Source: DAHVFK01 sp035310985
GTDB lineage: Bacteria > Pseudomonadota > Gammaproteobacteria > Burkholderiales > SG8-39
NCBI GenBank assembly: GCA_035310985.1
Contig: DATGDH010000058.1
Span: 62,001-126,000, forward strand
Direction: 5' to 3'
Length of the DNA stretch: 64,000 bases
The notes under the pieces are model-generated. The model was not told the origin of the DNA. It was given only the letters and a program-made list of their open reading frames with translations, and did not search any database. Shown piece after piece: positions 24,359-31,457 of the stretch (positions are counted from its first letter, which is position 1; every line of letters begins with the position of its first letter). The position numbers were made by a program, and so were the translations under genes.

Positions 24359-25401
24359 GCAAGCTCGCCCAGTAGCCTGCCATCCTCGACGATCGCGTCG
24401 CCGTCGAGGCGAATGGTGCAGCGGCGAAACGGGAGATCGTAGTGGCCGAGGGTGTGTCGGCCCGCGACCTCGTTCGCGCCGGTGGAATACAGAAAATTGC
24501 CGGCGAAGGCGCGCTGCTCGGTGCCGTTTACGTCGCGGCGGTCGTACATCACGAGCGAATCCCAGCGCGCGCGCGGATTCATGCCCCAGCCCACGTGCGA
24601 CACCGCATAGGCATTGCGGTCGCCCCAGGCGGCGAAATATTCGCGCATCAGCTCGGCGTCGAGCGAACCGCCGTCGATCGCGACGACGTAGTCGTTCTCG
24701 ATCGTCAGGCGCACCGCGGACTCTACGTAGCGCTTGAAGGTCAGGTTCAGGTCTCCTGGCGCCATGACGAGGGTGCCGTTCACGCTGCCGGCTCGCGGGA
24801 AACACAGGCACAGGCCCCCCGGCCAGTGCGACAGCGTGCCCGGCTTCTCGGTGTAGCCCCATACGCCGCCCACGCGCGCGCCTTCGACGCGGATCGACAG
24901 CCCGGTGCCTGCGGCCGAGCTCACCTCTATGGACTTTGCAGCGCGCAGCCGGCGCATCGCCGCCCTCACCTTCTGCTCGTCGGCGGGGGAGGGGATGAGC
25001 CGCTCGAGCGCCTCGGGGTGTTCGTTCGAGATGTAGAGCACGCGCGCACCTCGCTCCAGGATGCGCGGCAGCTCCGCGGCGTGCATCAGGCCCTCGAGCG
25101 TGCAATCGGCGACGAACACGCTCGCGGCAAGCGCCTGGATGGCCGCGTCGTGCCCTGCGAGCACGTTTGAGGCGCCCGTGGAGCGGATCGCCACCGGGGC
25201 GACTTGCCTTGGCGTCGGCACCTGCACGTGAAAGGCCCGCGCGCCGAGCCGTAGAAGCGCGAGTTCCGCGAGGCGCACGTTCAACTCCCGCGACTGCGAC
25301 TCCGACAGCACCGCGCACTGGTCGCCGGGGGCGACCTTGCAGAGCGTGAAGACCTCGGCGAACAGGTCGATCCATTTGCCTTCGATGCGGTCGGCGATCA
25401 T
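24355..25401 (-). CDS. NicX-like non-haem iron ring-cleavage dioxygenase
   Basis: 348 residues, the length of 2,5-dihydroxypyridine 5,6-dioxygenase (NicX), an enzyme structurally related to aminopeptidase T. The C-terminal half matches remembered NicX blocks: WPGGLCLCFPR, GTLVMAPGDLNLTFKRY, VSHVGWGMNPRARW and FAGNFLYSTGAN. His269, His320 and Asp322 sit where NicX has its iron ligands (His265, His318, Asp320). Start ATG 25401, 58 bases from the divergent DUF1178 gene. Followed by an overlapping alpha/beta hydrolase gene. An aminopeptidase or a related dioxygenase with another substrate remains possible. Confidence 0.75.
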   Translation of the reverse strand: MIADRIEGKWIDLFAEVFTLCKVAPGDQCAVLSESQSRELNVRLAELALLRLGARAFHVQVPTPRQVAPVAIRSTGASNVLAGHDAAIQALAASVFVADCTLEGLMHAAELPRILERGARVLYISNEHPEALERLIPSPADEQKVRAAMRRLRAAKSIEVSSAAGTGLSIRVEGARVGGVWGYTEKPGTLSHWPGGLCLCFPRAGSVNGTLVMAPGDLNLTFKRYVESAVRLTIENDYVVAIDGGSLDAELMREYFAAWGDRNAYAVSHVGWGMNPRARWDSLVMYDRRDVNGTEQRAFAGNFLYSTGANEVAGRHTLGHYDLPFRRCTIRLDGDAIVEDGRLLGELA

Positions 25402-25459
25402 TGCGGTCCTCGGATTTTTCAAGCCGATAGTACCCGGACTACCTGATAACATTCGCGCC

Positions 25460-25918
25460 ATGATCGTATTCGACCTGCAGTGCCGAGCCGGACACCGATT
25501 CGAAGGCTGGTTCTCGTCGGCGGAGGATTTCGGCGTGCAGCGGGAAGGCGGGCTAGTTGGCTGCCCGAGGTGCGGCTCGGCAAGCGTCGAGAGGGTGCCT
25601 TCGGCCACGCGTATCAATACGGGCGCTACCGAGCCGGCTCGGTTGCCGGACGGCGGAAGCGTGCCGCGCGAATCGCAGCTTGCAGGTAAGGATCCTTTTG
25701 CGATCGCCCAGATCCTGTACTCACGGCTGGTCGACGAGATCCTCGCCAAGACCGAAGACGTGGGTAGCGCCTTCCCGGCCGAAGCGCGTCGCATCCACTA
25801 TGAGGAGGCGCCGGCGCGGTCTATCCGGGGTCAGGCCAGCCAGGAGGAGCACGACGCCTTGCTGGACGAGGGAATCCCGGTCGCGCGCCTGCCGCTGCCG
25901 CCCGGGCGACCGAACTGA
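25460..25918 (+). CDS. DUF1178 family protein
   Basis: 152 residues. N terminus MIVFDLQCRAGHRFEGWF with Cys8 and His12, then CPRCGS (Cys36, Cys39), forming a zinc-ribbon-like pattern; the rest is charged and probably helical. The family is found in alpha- and betaproteobacteria without known function. ATG 25460 gives the standard N terminus; an in-frame ATG upstream lies inside the divergent gene. Convergent with the ankyrin gene, with no clear terminator in the 62 bases between. Confidence 0.85.
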   Translation: MIVFDLQCRAGHRFEGWFSSAEDFGVQREGGLVGCPRCGSASVERVPSATRINTGATEPARLPDGGSVPRESQLAGKDPFAIAQILYSRLVDEILAKTEDVGSAFPAEARRIHYEEAPARSIRGQASQEEHDALLDEGIPVARLPLPPGRPN

Positions 25919-25980
25919 GGCCAGAGCCCCGGCGTGCGCGAGACGTGATTGTGCGCATATGTGTATTATGTAAAATCCAA

Positions 25981-26628
25981 TCAATTGCGCGCTCCAGCCC
26001 GCTGCAGCAGATCCACGAGCTTGCTCTCGCCCCGTTCCTTGGCGATCGCGAGCGCCGTCTCGCCCCGCGGTCCCTCGACTTCCGTATCCGCGTCGTACTC
26101 CAGTAACCTGCGCGCCGCGGCCTCGTGGCCATTGCGCACCGCGAGCATCAGCGGCGTATAGCCATTTGGCGCTTTGGCGTTCTCGTCGGCGCCGGCCGAA
26201 AGCAGGAACTCAACCACGTCCGCGTGCCCTTCGAACGCCGCGTAATGCAATGGCGTCCAACCGGGGCCGTTGAGCGCAGAGTCGGCGGCCAATAACAGTT
26301 TGGCGGCGCCAAGGTGACCTTCCAGGCAGGCTGCCATGAGCGCCGTATCGCCGTACCGGTTCCGTTGGGTCGAACTTGCTTTTCTGCCGAGAAGCAGCCG
26401 AACCATGCCCTCGTTTCCGGAGCGGGCCGCGAGCATCAATAGCGTGTTGCCGTCCTTGTCCGACGTATTGACGCCGGCTCCCCGATCCAGCATGCGCGCA
26501 ACGGTCGTTTCATCGCCCGCTCGTACCGCCCCGAGCAACTGCTCGAGCGACTGAGCCGTCGCAGAAGTGGAGATACTTATTAATGTAAAAACAGAGAGGT
26601 AAAAGACATACCTGAAGTTCGCGCGCAT
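25981..26628 (-). CDS. Exported ankyrin-repeat protein
   Basis: 215 residues with a signal peptide (YVFYLSVFTLISISTSATAQ) and about five ankyrin repeats filling the rest; clear examples are DKDGNTLLMLAARSGNEGMV, YGDTALMAACLEGHLGAAK and GWTPLHYAAFEGHADVVEF. Predicted to be periplasmic and to bind another protein. It begins 15 bases after the holB stop on the same strand, so may be co-transcribed with tmk-holB. Betaproteobacteria usually have pilZ and tatD genes here, which are absent. Confidence 0.88.
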   Translation of the reverse strand: MRANFRYVFYLSVFTLISISTSATAQSLEQLLGAVRAGDETTVARMLDRGAGVNTSDKDGNTLLMLAARSGNEGMVRLLLGRKASSTQRNRYGDTALMAACLEGHLGAAKLLLAADSALNGPGWTPLHYAAFEGHADVVEFLLSAGADENAKAPNGYTPLMLAVRNGHEAAARRLLEYDADTEVEGPRGETALAIAKERGESKLVDLLQRAGARN

Positions 26629-26643
26629 GTCTTTCGTCCCGGT

Positions 26644-27624
26644 CTACGAGCCTGGGATGGCGGCCAGCATCTCGGCAGCGAAAAGTTTCGGATTGAGCGG
26701 ATGGCTCGTCAGAGCCCGCTCGGCGCCCATGCGCCGGGCGAATGAAAGCCATTCGCGCAAGCGGGACGACGCTCCGGTTCCCGGATCGACGGTTTGGTAT
26801 CGGGGACTCGCGCCTGCGCCGACCAGTGCCTTGTCCAGTGCGTATTTCTGCAGCACCTCGGCCAGAATCGCCAAGTCTTCGCGGGAATCCACGACAGCAG
26901 TCAGCTCTGCGGCGCGCCCGGACGCAAGCGCCGCCAGCATCTTGTCGATAGCCTCGCCTCGGGGTCCTCTCCCATCCTCCCAGGCCCGCAGCGGCGCCCC
27001 GCCGGCAAACGCCAGCCAGCGCGCGCCATTGGACAGGCCTTGCGCATCGAGCCACTCCAGCGCCGGCTCGCGTGCAGGAACTTGCATCGGCAACGCTACA
27101 CAACGACTGCGAACTGTCGGCAGCAGCCGGGCGGGACGATGCGAAACAAGGACGAACACCGCACCGGAAGGCGGCTCCTCGAGACCCTTGAGCAGCGCGT
27201 TCGCGGCGTGCACGTTCATGTCCTCGGCAGGGTGCACGAGGGCCACGCGTAGCCCGCCGCGATGCGAGGCAAGGCCGAGGAAATCGGCCAGTTCCCGGAC
27301 CTGCTCGATTTTGATCTCGGTGCTCGGCTTGGCCAAGCGCTGGCTGGGCGCTTCCTCGTCCTCGGGCGGACGCCTGGCGAGAATTTCGGGTTCCACGCGG
27401 CGCACATCCGGATGGCTACCGGCGACAAACCAGCGACAACCCTCGCACTTGTCGCAAGGCTCGCCGCCAGAGGTGCGCGCTTCGCACAGCAGGAATTGAG
27501 CGAAGCGCTCGGCGATGGCGAGCTTGCCAATACCCGGCACGCCGTGAATCAGCAGCGCATGCGGAAGTCGATCGACCAAGCGGACGAGCGCTTCCCATGA
27601 CTGTTGATGCCAAGGAAATTTCAT
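26644..27624 (-). CDS. holB: DNA polymerase III delta' subunit
   Basis: Clamp-loader subunit that helps open the beta clamp. 326 residues. AAA+ N-terminal part with a P-loop-like GVPGIGKLAIAERF and a zinc-binding loop CDKCEGC preceded by a distant Cys in LLCEARTSG, as in E. coli delta'. Sensor region VLVSHRPARLLPTVRSRC (about 158-175) includes the SRC motif. The C-terminal helical collar is less conserved. Lies directly after tmk, the standard tmk-holB order. Confidence 0.92.
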   Translation of the reverse strand: MKFPWHQQSWEALVRLVDRLPHALLIHGVPGIGKLAIAERFAQFLLCEARTSGGEPCDKCEGCRWFVAGSHPDVRRVEPEILARRPPEDEEAPSQRLAKPSTEIKIEQVRELADFLGLASHRGGLRVALVHPAEDMNVHAANALLKGLEEPPSGAVFVLVSHRPARLLPTVRSRCVALPMQVPAREPALEWLDAQGLSNGARWLAFAGGAPLRAWEDGRGPRGEAIDKMLAALASGRAAELTAVVDSREDLAILAEVLQKYALDKALVGAGASPRYQTVDPGTGASSRLREWLSFARRMGAERALTSHPLNPKLFAAEMLAAIPGS

Positions 27625-27628
27625 ATAA

Positions 27629-28243
27629 TCAATCCACTAAAATAGCTTCTTCGAGAGTATTCTGTATATTCTCAATGGTCTGGGTCGCGTCGATGAGCCG
27701 GATGCGGTCCGGCTCGGCCGCAGCGCGCGCGAGGTACGCCTGACGCACACGATCGAAGAATTCGGCGCCCTCGTTTTCGAATCTGTCCAGCGTCCGCCCG
27801 CTCGCCGCCAGACGCCGGCGCGCGACGTCGTAGGGACAGTCGAACATCAATGTACGGTCGGGCAGGAGCTTCGGGTGGGATGCTTGCGCCAGACGCTGGA
27901 TCAAATCCTGCGACACGCCCTTTCCCGCACCCTGATAGGCGGCAGTCGCGTCGGTGAACCGGTCGCATAGCACCCACCTGCCCGACTCGAGCGCCGGTCG
28001 AATGACGCGCTCGACGTGGTCGGCGCGCGCAGCGAACATCAGCAGCGTCTCGGTGAGCGGCGTCATGGGCTCGGTGAGCACCAGCGCGCGAAGTTTCTCG
28101 GCCAGCGGCGTGCCGCCCGGCTCGCGCGTGACGAGCGGGTGTCGGCCGCGAGCCTGCAGTCGCCGAGCAATGAAATCGATATGCGTCGATTTGCCCGCGC
28201 CATCCACGCCCTCGAGAGTGATGAACCTGCCGCGCACGCTCAC
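27629..28243 (-). CDS. tmk: Thymidylate kinase
   Basis: Phosphorylates dTMP to dTDP. 204 residues. P-loop FITLEGVDGAGKSTH (about 8-22), the DR motif in VLCDRFTDATAAYQGAG and the LID region ARRRLAASGRTLDRFE are all present. GTG 28243 overlaps the mltG stop (GTGA); a second GTG two codons in is an alternative start. Followed four bases later by holB. Confidence 0.95.
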   Translation of the reverse strand: MSVRGRFITLEGVDGAGKSTHIDFIARRLQARGRHPLVTREPGGTPLAEKLRALVLTEPMTPLTETLLMFAARADHVERVIRPALESGRWVLCDRFTDATAAYQGAGKGVSQDLIQRLAQASHPKLLPDRTLMFDCPYDVARRRLAASGRTLDRFENEGAEFFDRVRQAYLARAAAEPDRIRLIDATQTIENIQNTLEEAILVD

Positions 28244-29241
28244 CGTCCGCGCGCCCGCTGGTACTTGTCGACCGCGCGGTTATGCGCGTCGAGCGTGCGC
28301 GAGAACTCGCTCGACCCGTCCCCGCGCGCCACGTAGTAGAGCGCGTCGGTCTTTGCCGGCCGCAACGCGGCTCGCAGCGAGTCGAGGCCGGGCATCGCGA
28401 TAGGGGTCGGCGGCAGTCCGGCGCGCGTGTAGGTGTTATAGGGCCCATCCGCGAGCAGATGCGCCTTCGTCAGGTTGCCGTCGAACTGCGCGCCCAGGCC
28501 GTAGATCACAGTCGGGTCGACCTGCAGGCGCATGCCGATACGCAGGCGGTTGACCAGCACGCCGGCGATCATTCCCCGTTCCGAGGCAACGCCGGTCTCC
28601 TTCTCCACGATCGACGCCATGATGAGCGCATCGTACGGCGACCGGTACGGTGTTGCCGGGTCGCGCGCGCTCCACTCGGCATCGAGGTGGCGCTGCATGG
28701 CGCGGTAGGCGCGGCGCAGCACGGCGAGGTCGCTCGAGCCCTTGGCGAACATGTAGGTGTCGGGAAAGAACAGGCCTTCGGCGTGCGCCTCGGACGCGCC
28801 GATGCGCGCGAGCAGCTGCTGCTCATCGAGCGCCGCGCTGTCGTGCCGCAGGTAGGGATCGGCGTCGAGCGCCGCGCGCACCTGGCGGAACGTCCAACCC
28901 TCGATCAGCCTGAGCTCGGCCTGCGTGACGTCGCCTCGCGTCAGCTTGTCGAGCAGCTCGAGCGGCGTTAGGGGGTGCGCCAACTCGTAGCTGCCCGCCT
29001 TGATGTTCGGCGCGCGACCCAGGCCCCGCGCAAGCAACTCGAACTGCCAGCCGCCGACCGAGACGCCCGATTTTTCCATGAGGGCGACGGCTTGCCGAAA
29101 GCGCGTTCCGGGAGGCAGCTCGAACTCCGCGGGAAGGGTTTTCATGGCGATCGGCGTCGTCACGTACCAGGCAGCGTATCCCGCCGCGGCGCATGCTGCC
29201 ACGAACGCCAGGATCGACAGGCCTCTCAGGATGGATCGCAA
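28240..29241 (-). CDS. mltG: Endolytic murein transglycosylase MltG (YceG-like)
   Basis: Inner-membrane enzyme that cuts nascent glycan strands and sets their length. About 333 residues: one N-terminal membrane helix (LSILAFVAACAAAGYAAWYV), a LysM-like region and the YceG catalytic domain with the active-site Glu in ASIVEKETGVASERG, followed by NRLRIGMRLQVDPTVIYGLG. The frame stays open to 29631, but that part overlaps ygfZ and looks like a shadow; TTG 29241 is the most plausible start though it lacks a good ribosome binding site. Standard mltG-tmk-holB order, divergent from ygfZ. Confidence 0.9.
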   Translation of the reverse strand: MRSILRGLSILAFVAACAAAGYAAWYVTTPIAMKTLPAEFELPPGTRFRQAVALMEKSGVSVGGWQFELLARGLGRAPNIKAGSYELAHPLTPLELLDKLTRGDVTQAELRLIEGWTFRQVRAALDADPYLRHDSAALDEQQLLARIGASEAHAEGLFFPDTYMFAKGSSDLAVLRRAYRAMQRHLDAEWSARDPATPYRSPYDALIMASIVEKETGVASERGMIAGVLVNRLRIGMRLQVDPTVIYGLGAQFDGNLTKAHLLADGPYNTYTRAGLPPTPIAMPGLDSLRAALRPAKTDALYYVARGDGSSEFSRTLDAHNRAVDKYQRARGR

Positions 29242-29283
29242 CCGGTTGTAGGCCGACGCCGCGGGTAAAATGTGAATTCTACG

Positions 29284-30210
29284 ATGGTTCAAGCCTCCAC
29301 TCGCCCGGCATGTGCGCCGCTGACGGGTCTCGGCGCGCTGGCGGTGCGCGGGCCCGATGCCCGCGCGTTCCTGCACGCGCAGCTGACGATCGATGTCGAG
29401 CATCTGCCCGCCGACCGCGCGCGGCGCGCCGGGTGGTGCTCGGCCAAGGGACGATTGCTCGCCAGCTTCGTCGTCATTCCTTGCGCCGACGGATATCTTC
29501 TCCAGGTCGCGCGCGACCTCGCGGCAGCGGTGGCGAAGCGCCTTGCGATGTTCGTGTTGCGCTCCAAGGTAACGGTTGCCGACGTTTCGGGCGAGTTTCG
29601 CCAGCTCGGCGTATGGGGCTCCGGCACGCAAGATCGCCTTGCAGCCTGCGGGCTGGGCATGCCCGCAGGCGATCTGGCGCTCGTGTGGGCGGGCGAGGTG
29701 GCAGCGGTGCGCATGGGCGATGAGCGCTTCCTCGTGCTCGGGCCGAGCGCACAGGCGACGGAGATGGAAAGGCGCATCGACCTGCCGGCGGGCGATGAAG
29801 GCACCTGGACCCTCGCCGAGATCAGAGCGGGCCGCCCGCTGATCGTGCAGGCGACGCAGGACCTGTTCGTGCCGCAGATGGTGAACCTAGAATCGATCGA
29901 CGGCGTCGACTTCAAGAAAGGCTGCTATCCGGGCCAGGAGGTCGTGGCGCGCACGCAGTATCGTGGACAGCTCAAGCGCCGCATGGTGCGGGCGCGCGCG
30001 CCAGCCGGAGTCAAGCTCGCGCCGGCGCAGGACCTGTATAGCGACGAATTCCCGGGCCAGGCGAGCGGCACGGTAGTCAGCACTGCGCCCGCCGACGGTG
30101 GAAGCGAGCTGCTCGCGGTAGTGCCCGTCGCCGCAGCCGAAGGTCGCAAGCTGCGCGCGGCGCCCGACGGGCCGCCGCTCGAGGTCCTCGATCTTCCCTA
30201 CTCGCCTTGA
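29284..30210 (+). CDS. ygfZ: YgfZ/GcvT-domain iron-sulfur cluster repair protein
   Basis: Folate-binding protein that supports maintenance of certain iron-sulfur enzymes. About 308 residues, with the family signature KKGCYPGQEVVARTQYRGQLKR (Cys near 217) and an N-terminal GcvT-like domain (GPDARAFLHAQLTIDVEHL). ATG 29284 is chosen; a GTG at 29272 is the alternative. TAAAAT at 29265-29270 could be a -10 box. Divergent from mltG, as in other betaproteobacteria. The NRDE gene follows after three bases. Confidence 0.9.
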   Translation: MVQASTRPACAPLTGLGALAVRGPDARAFLHAQLTIDVEHLPADRARRAGWCSAKGRLLASFVVIPCADGYLLQVARDLAAAVAKRLAMFVLRSKVTVADVSGEFRQLGVWGSGTQDRLAACGLGMPAGDLALVWAGEVAAVRMGDERFLVLGPSAQATEMERRIDLPAGDEGTWTLAEIRAGRPLIVQATQDLFVPQMVNLESIDGVDFKKGCYPGQEVVARTQYRGQLKRRMVRARAPAGVKLAPAQDLYSDEFPGQASGTVVSTAPADGGSELLAVVPVAAAEGRKLRAAPDGPPLEVLDLPYSP

Positions 30211-30213
30211 GCG

Positions 30214-30978
30214 ATGTGCCTCATTCTCCTGGCCTGGAAGGCGCACCCCTCCTATCCCCTGGTCATCGCTGCCAATCGCGACGAATTCCACGCGCGCCCC
30301 GCCGCCTCCGCCGCGTTCTGGGAGGACCGCCCCGCGATCCTTGCCGGACGCGACCTCGAATGCATGGGTACCTGGCTCGGCGTGACGCGCGGCGGCAAGT
30401 TCGCGGCGGTGTCCAACTTTCGGGACGGCAGCCGCCGCGAACCGACAGCGCCTTCGCGCGGCCTGCTCGCCAGCACCTTTCTCGCAAATGGCGATTCGGC
30501 CGGTGACTTTGTCGCAAGGACTGCGTCCAATGGGTCCGCCTACGGCGGATTCAATTTCCTGGCCAGCGATTCGGATGAGCTGTGGTGGGTGTCGAACCGA
30601 GGTGCCGAGCCGCAGCGCCTGCCGGCCGGTATCTATGGCGTTTCCAATCACCTGCTCGACACGCCCTGGGCCAAGGTCGTGCGCGGCAAGCGAGCGCTGC
30701 GGGCCGCGCTCCTGCCGGTGCCCGCGATCGAGCCGCTGCTCGAGCTGCTCGCCGATACCACGGTGGCGTCCGACGACGAGCTTCCGGACACGGGCGTCGG
30801 ACCAGAGCGCGAGCGGTTGCTCTCTCCGCTGCGCGTCGTGTCCGATGCCTACGGCACGCGCTGCTCGAGCGCAGTGATCTTCGGTCCCGAGCGCCGCGTG
30901 CAGTTCGCCGAACGCTCCTACGGCGCGCAGGGCGAAGAGCGCGATACCGTGCGCTACGAGTTCGCCTTGGAAGGCTGA
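30214..30978 (+). CDS. NRDE family protein (TANGO2-like)
   Basis: 254 residues. N terminus MCLILLAWKAHPSYPLVIAANRDEF contains the catalytic-looking Cys2 and the name-giving NRDE motif. GTWLGVTRGGKFAAVSNFR and GVSNHLLDTPWAKV are further family blocks. The fold belongs to the Ntn-hydrolase-like group; bacterial function is not settled. Three bases after ygfZ, likely co-transcribed. The last 25 bases overlap the convergent acetyltransferase gene. Confidence 0.88.
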   Translation: MCLILLAWKAHPSYPLVIAANRDEFHARPAASAAFWEDRPAILAGRDLECMGTWLGVTRGGKFAAVSNFRDGSRREPTAPSRGLLASTFLANGDSAGDFVARTASNGSAYGGFNFLASDSDELWWVSNRGAEPQRLPAGIYGVSNHLLDTPWAKVVRGKRALRAALLPVPAIEPLLELLADTTVASDDELPDTGVGPERERLLSPLRVVSDAYGTRCSSAVIFGPERRVQFAERSYGAQGEERDTVRYEFALEG

Positions 30979-31418
30979 AGCCTGCGACGCATCCTCCGGT
31001 GACGGATGCCCGCGTCCAGAAATTCGTCCCCCTCCTCCGCGAAGCCGTGCGCGCGATAGAACTCGAGCGCGTGCGTCTGCGCGGATAACGCGAGCTCGTC
31101 GTCGCCGCGTGCGCCTGCGACTTCGACCAGCCGCTCGAGCAGCGCGCCGCCGACGCCGCGGCCGCGCCACGGTCGCAGCACCGCCATGCGGCCGACATGA
31201 GCCACTGCATGCCCGCCGTACCGCTCCGACGGCAGCAGCCGCGCGGTGCCGATTGCACGCCCGGTCTCGTCGCGCGCCAGCGCGTGCACGCAGAGCGCGT
31301 CGCGCTCGTCGAGCTCGAGCTCCTCGGGGACGCCCTGCTCCACTACGAAGACCGTCTTGCGGATCTCGCTCGCCTCCGCGCGCGCCGCGACCCAGTCAGT
31401 CAGCTCGATCCTCAGCAT
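30954..31418 (-). CDS. GNAT family N-acetyltransferase
   Basis: 154 residues, ElaA/YitH-like GNAT fold. The acetyl-CoA loop is VLRPWRGRGVGGALLERL (about 80-97), preceded by AIGTARLLP and AHVGRMAV and followed by ALEFYRAHGFAEEGDEF, all typical. Substrate unknown. ATG 31418 gives the standard N terminus (MLRIELTDW); the longer open frame upstream runs antisense through the aldolase gene and is rejected. Convergent overlap with the NRDE gene; divergent from the aldolase gene across 39 bases. Confidence 0.88.
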   Translation of the reverse strand: MLRIELTDWVAARAEASEIRKTVFVVEQGVPEELELDERDALCVHALARDETGRAIGTARLLPSERYGGHAVAHVGRMAVLRPWRGRGVGGALLERLVEVAGARGDDELALSAQTHALEFYRAHGFAEEGDEFLDAGIRHRRMRRRLQPSKANS

Positions 31419-31457
31419 TCCGGAAAGTATAATTCGAGCCTTTTCCGCGGACCATTC

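Noticed and set aside
23567..25375. 602-codon minus-strand frame that could be read as one large hydrolase fusion
   Set aside because: Only the last 263 codons are a real hydrolase; the first part is an out-of-frame reading of the NicX-like gene.
28240..29631. MltG with a 130-residue N-terminal extension
   Set aside because: The extension overlaps the start of ygfZ, has shadow composition, and MltG normally begins at its membrane helix.
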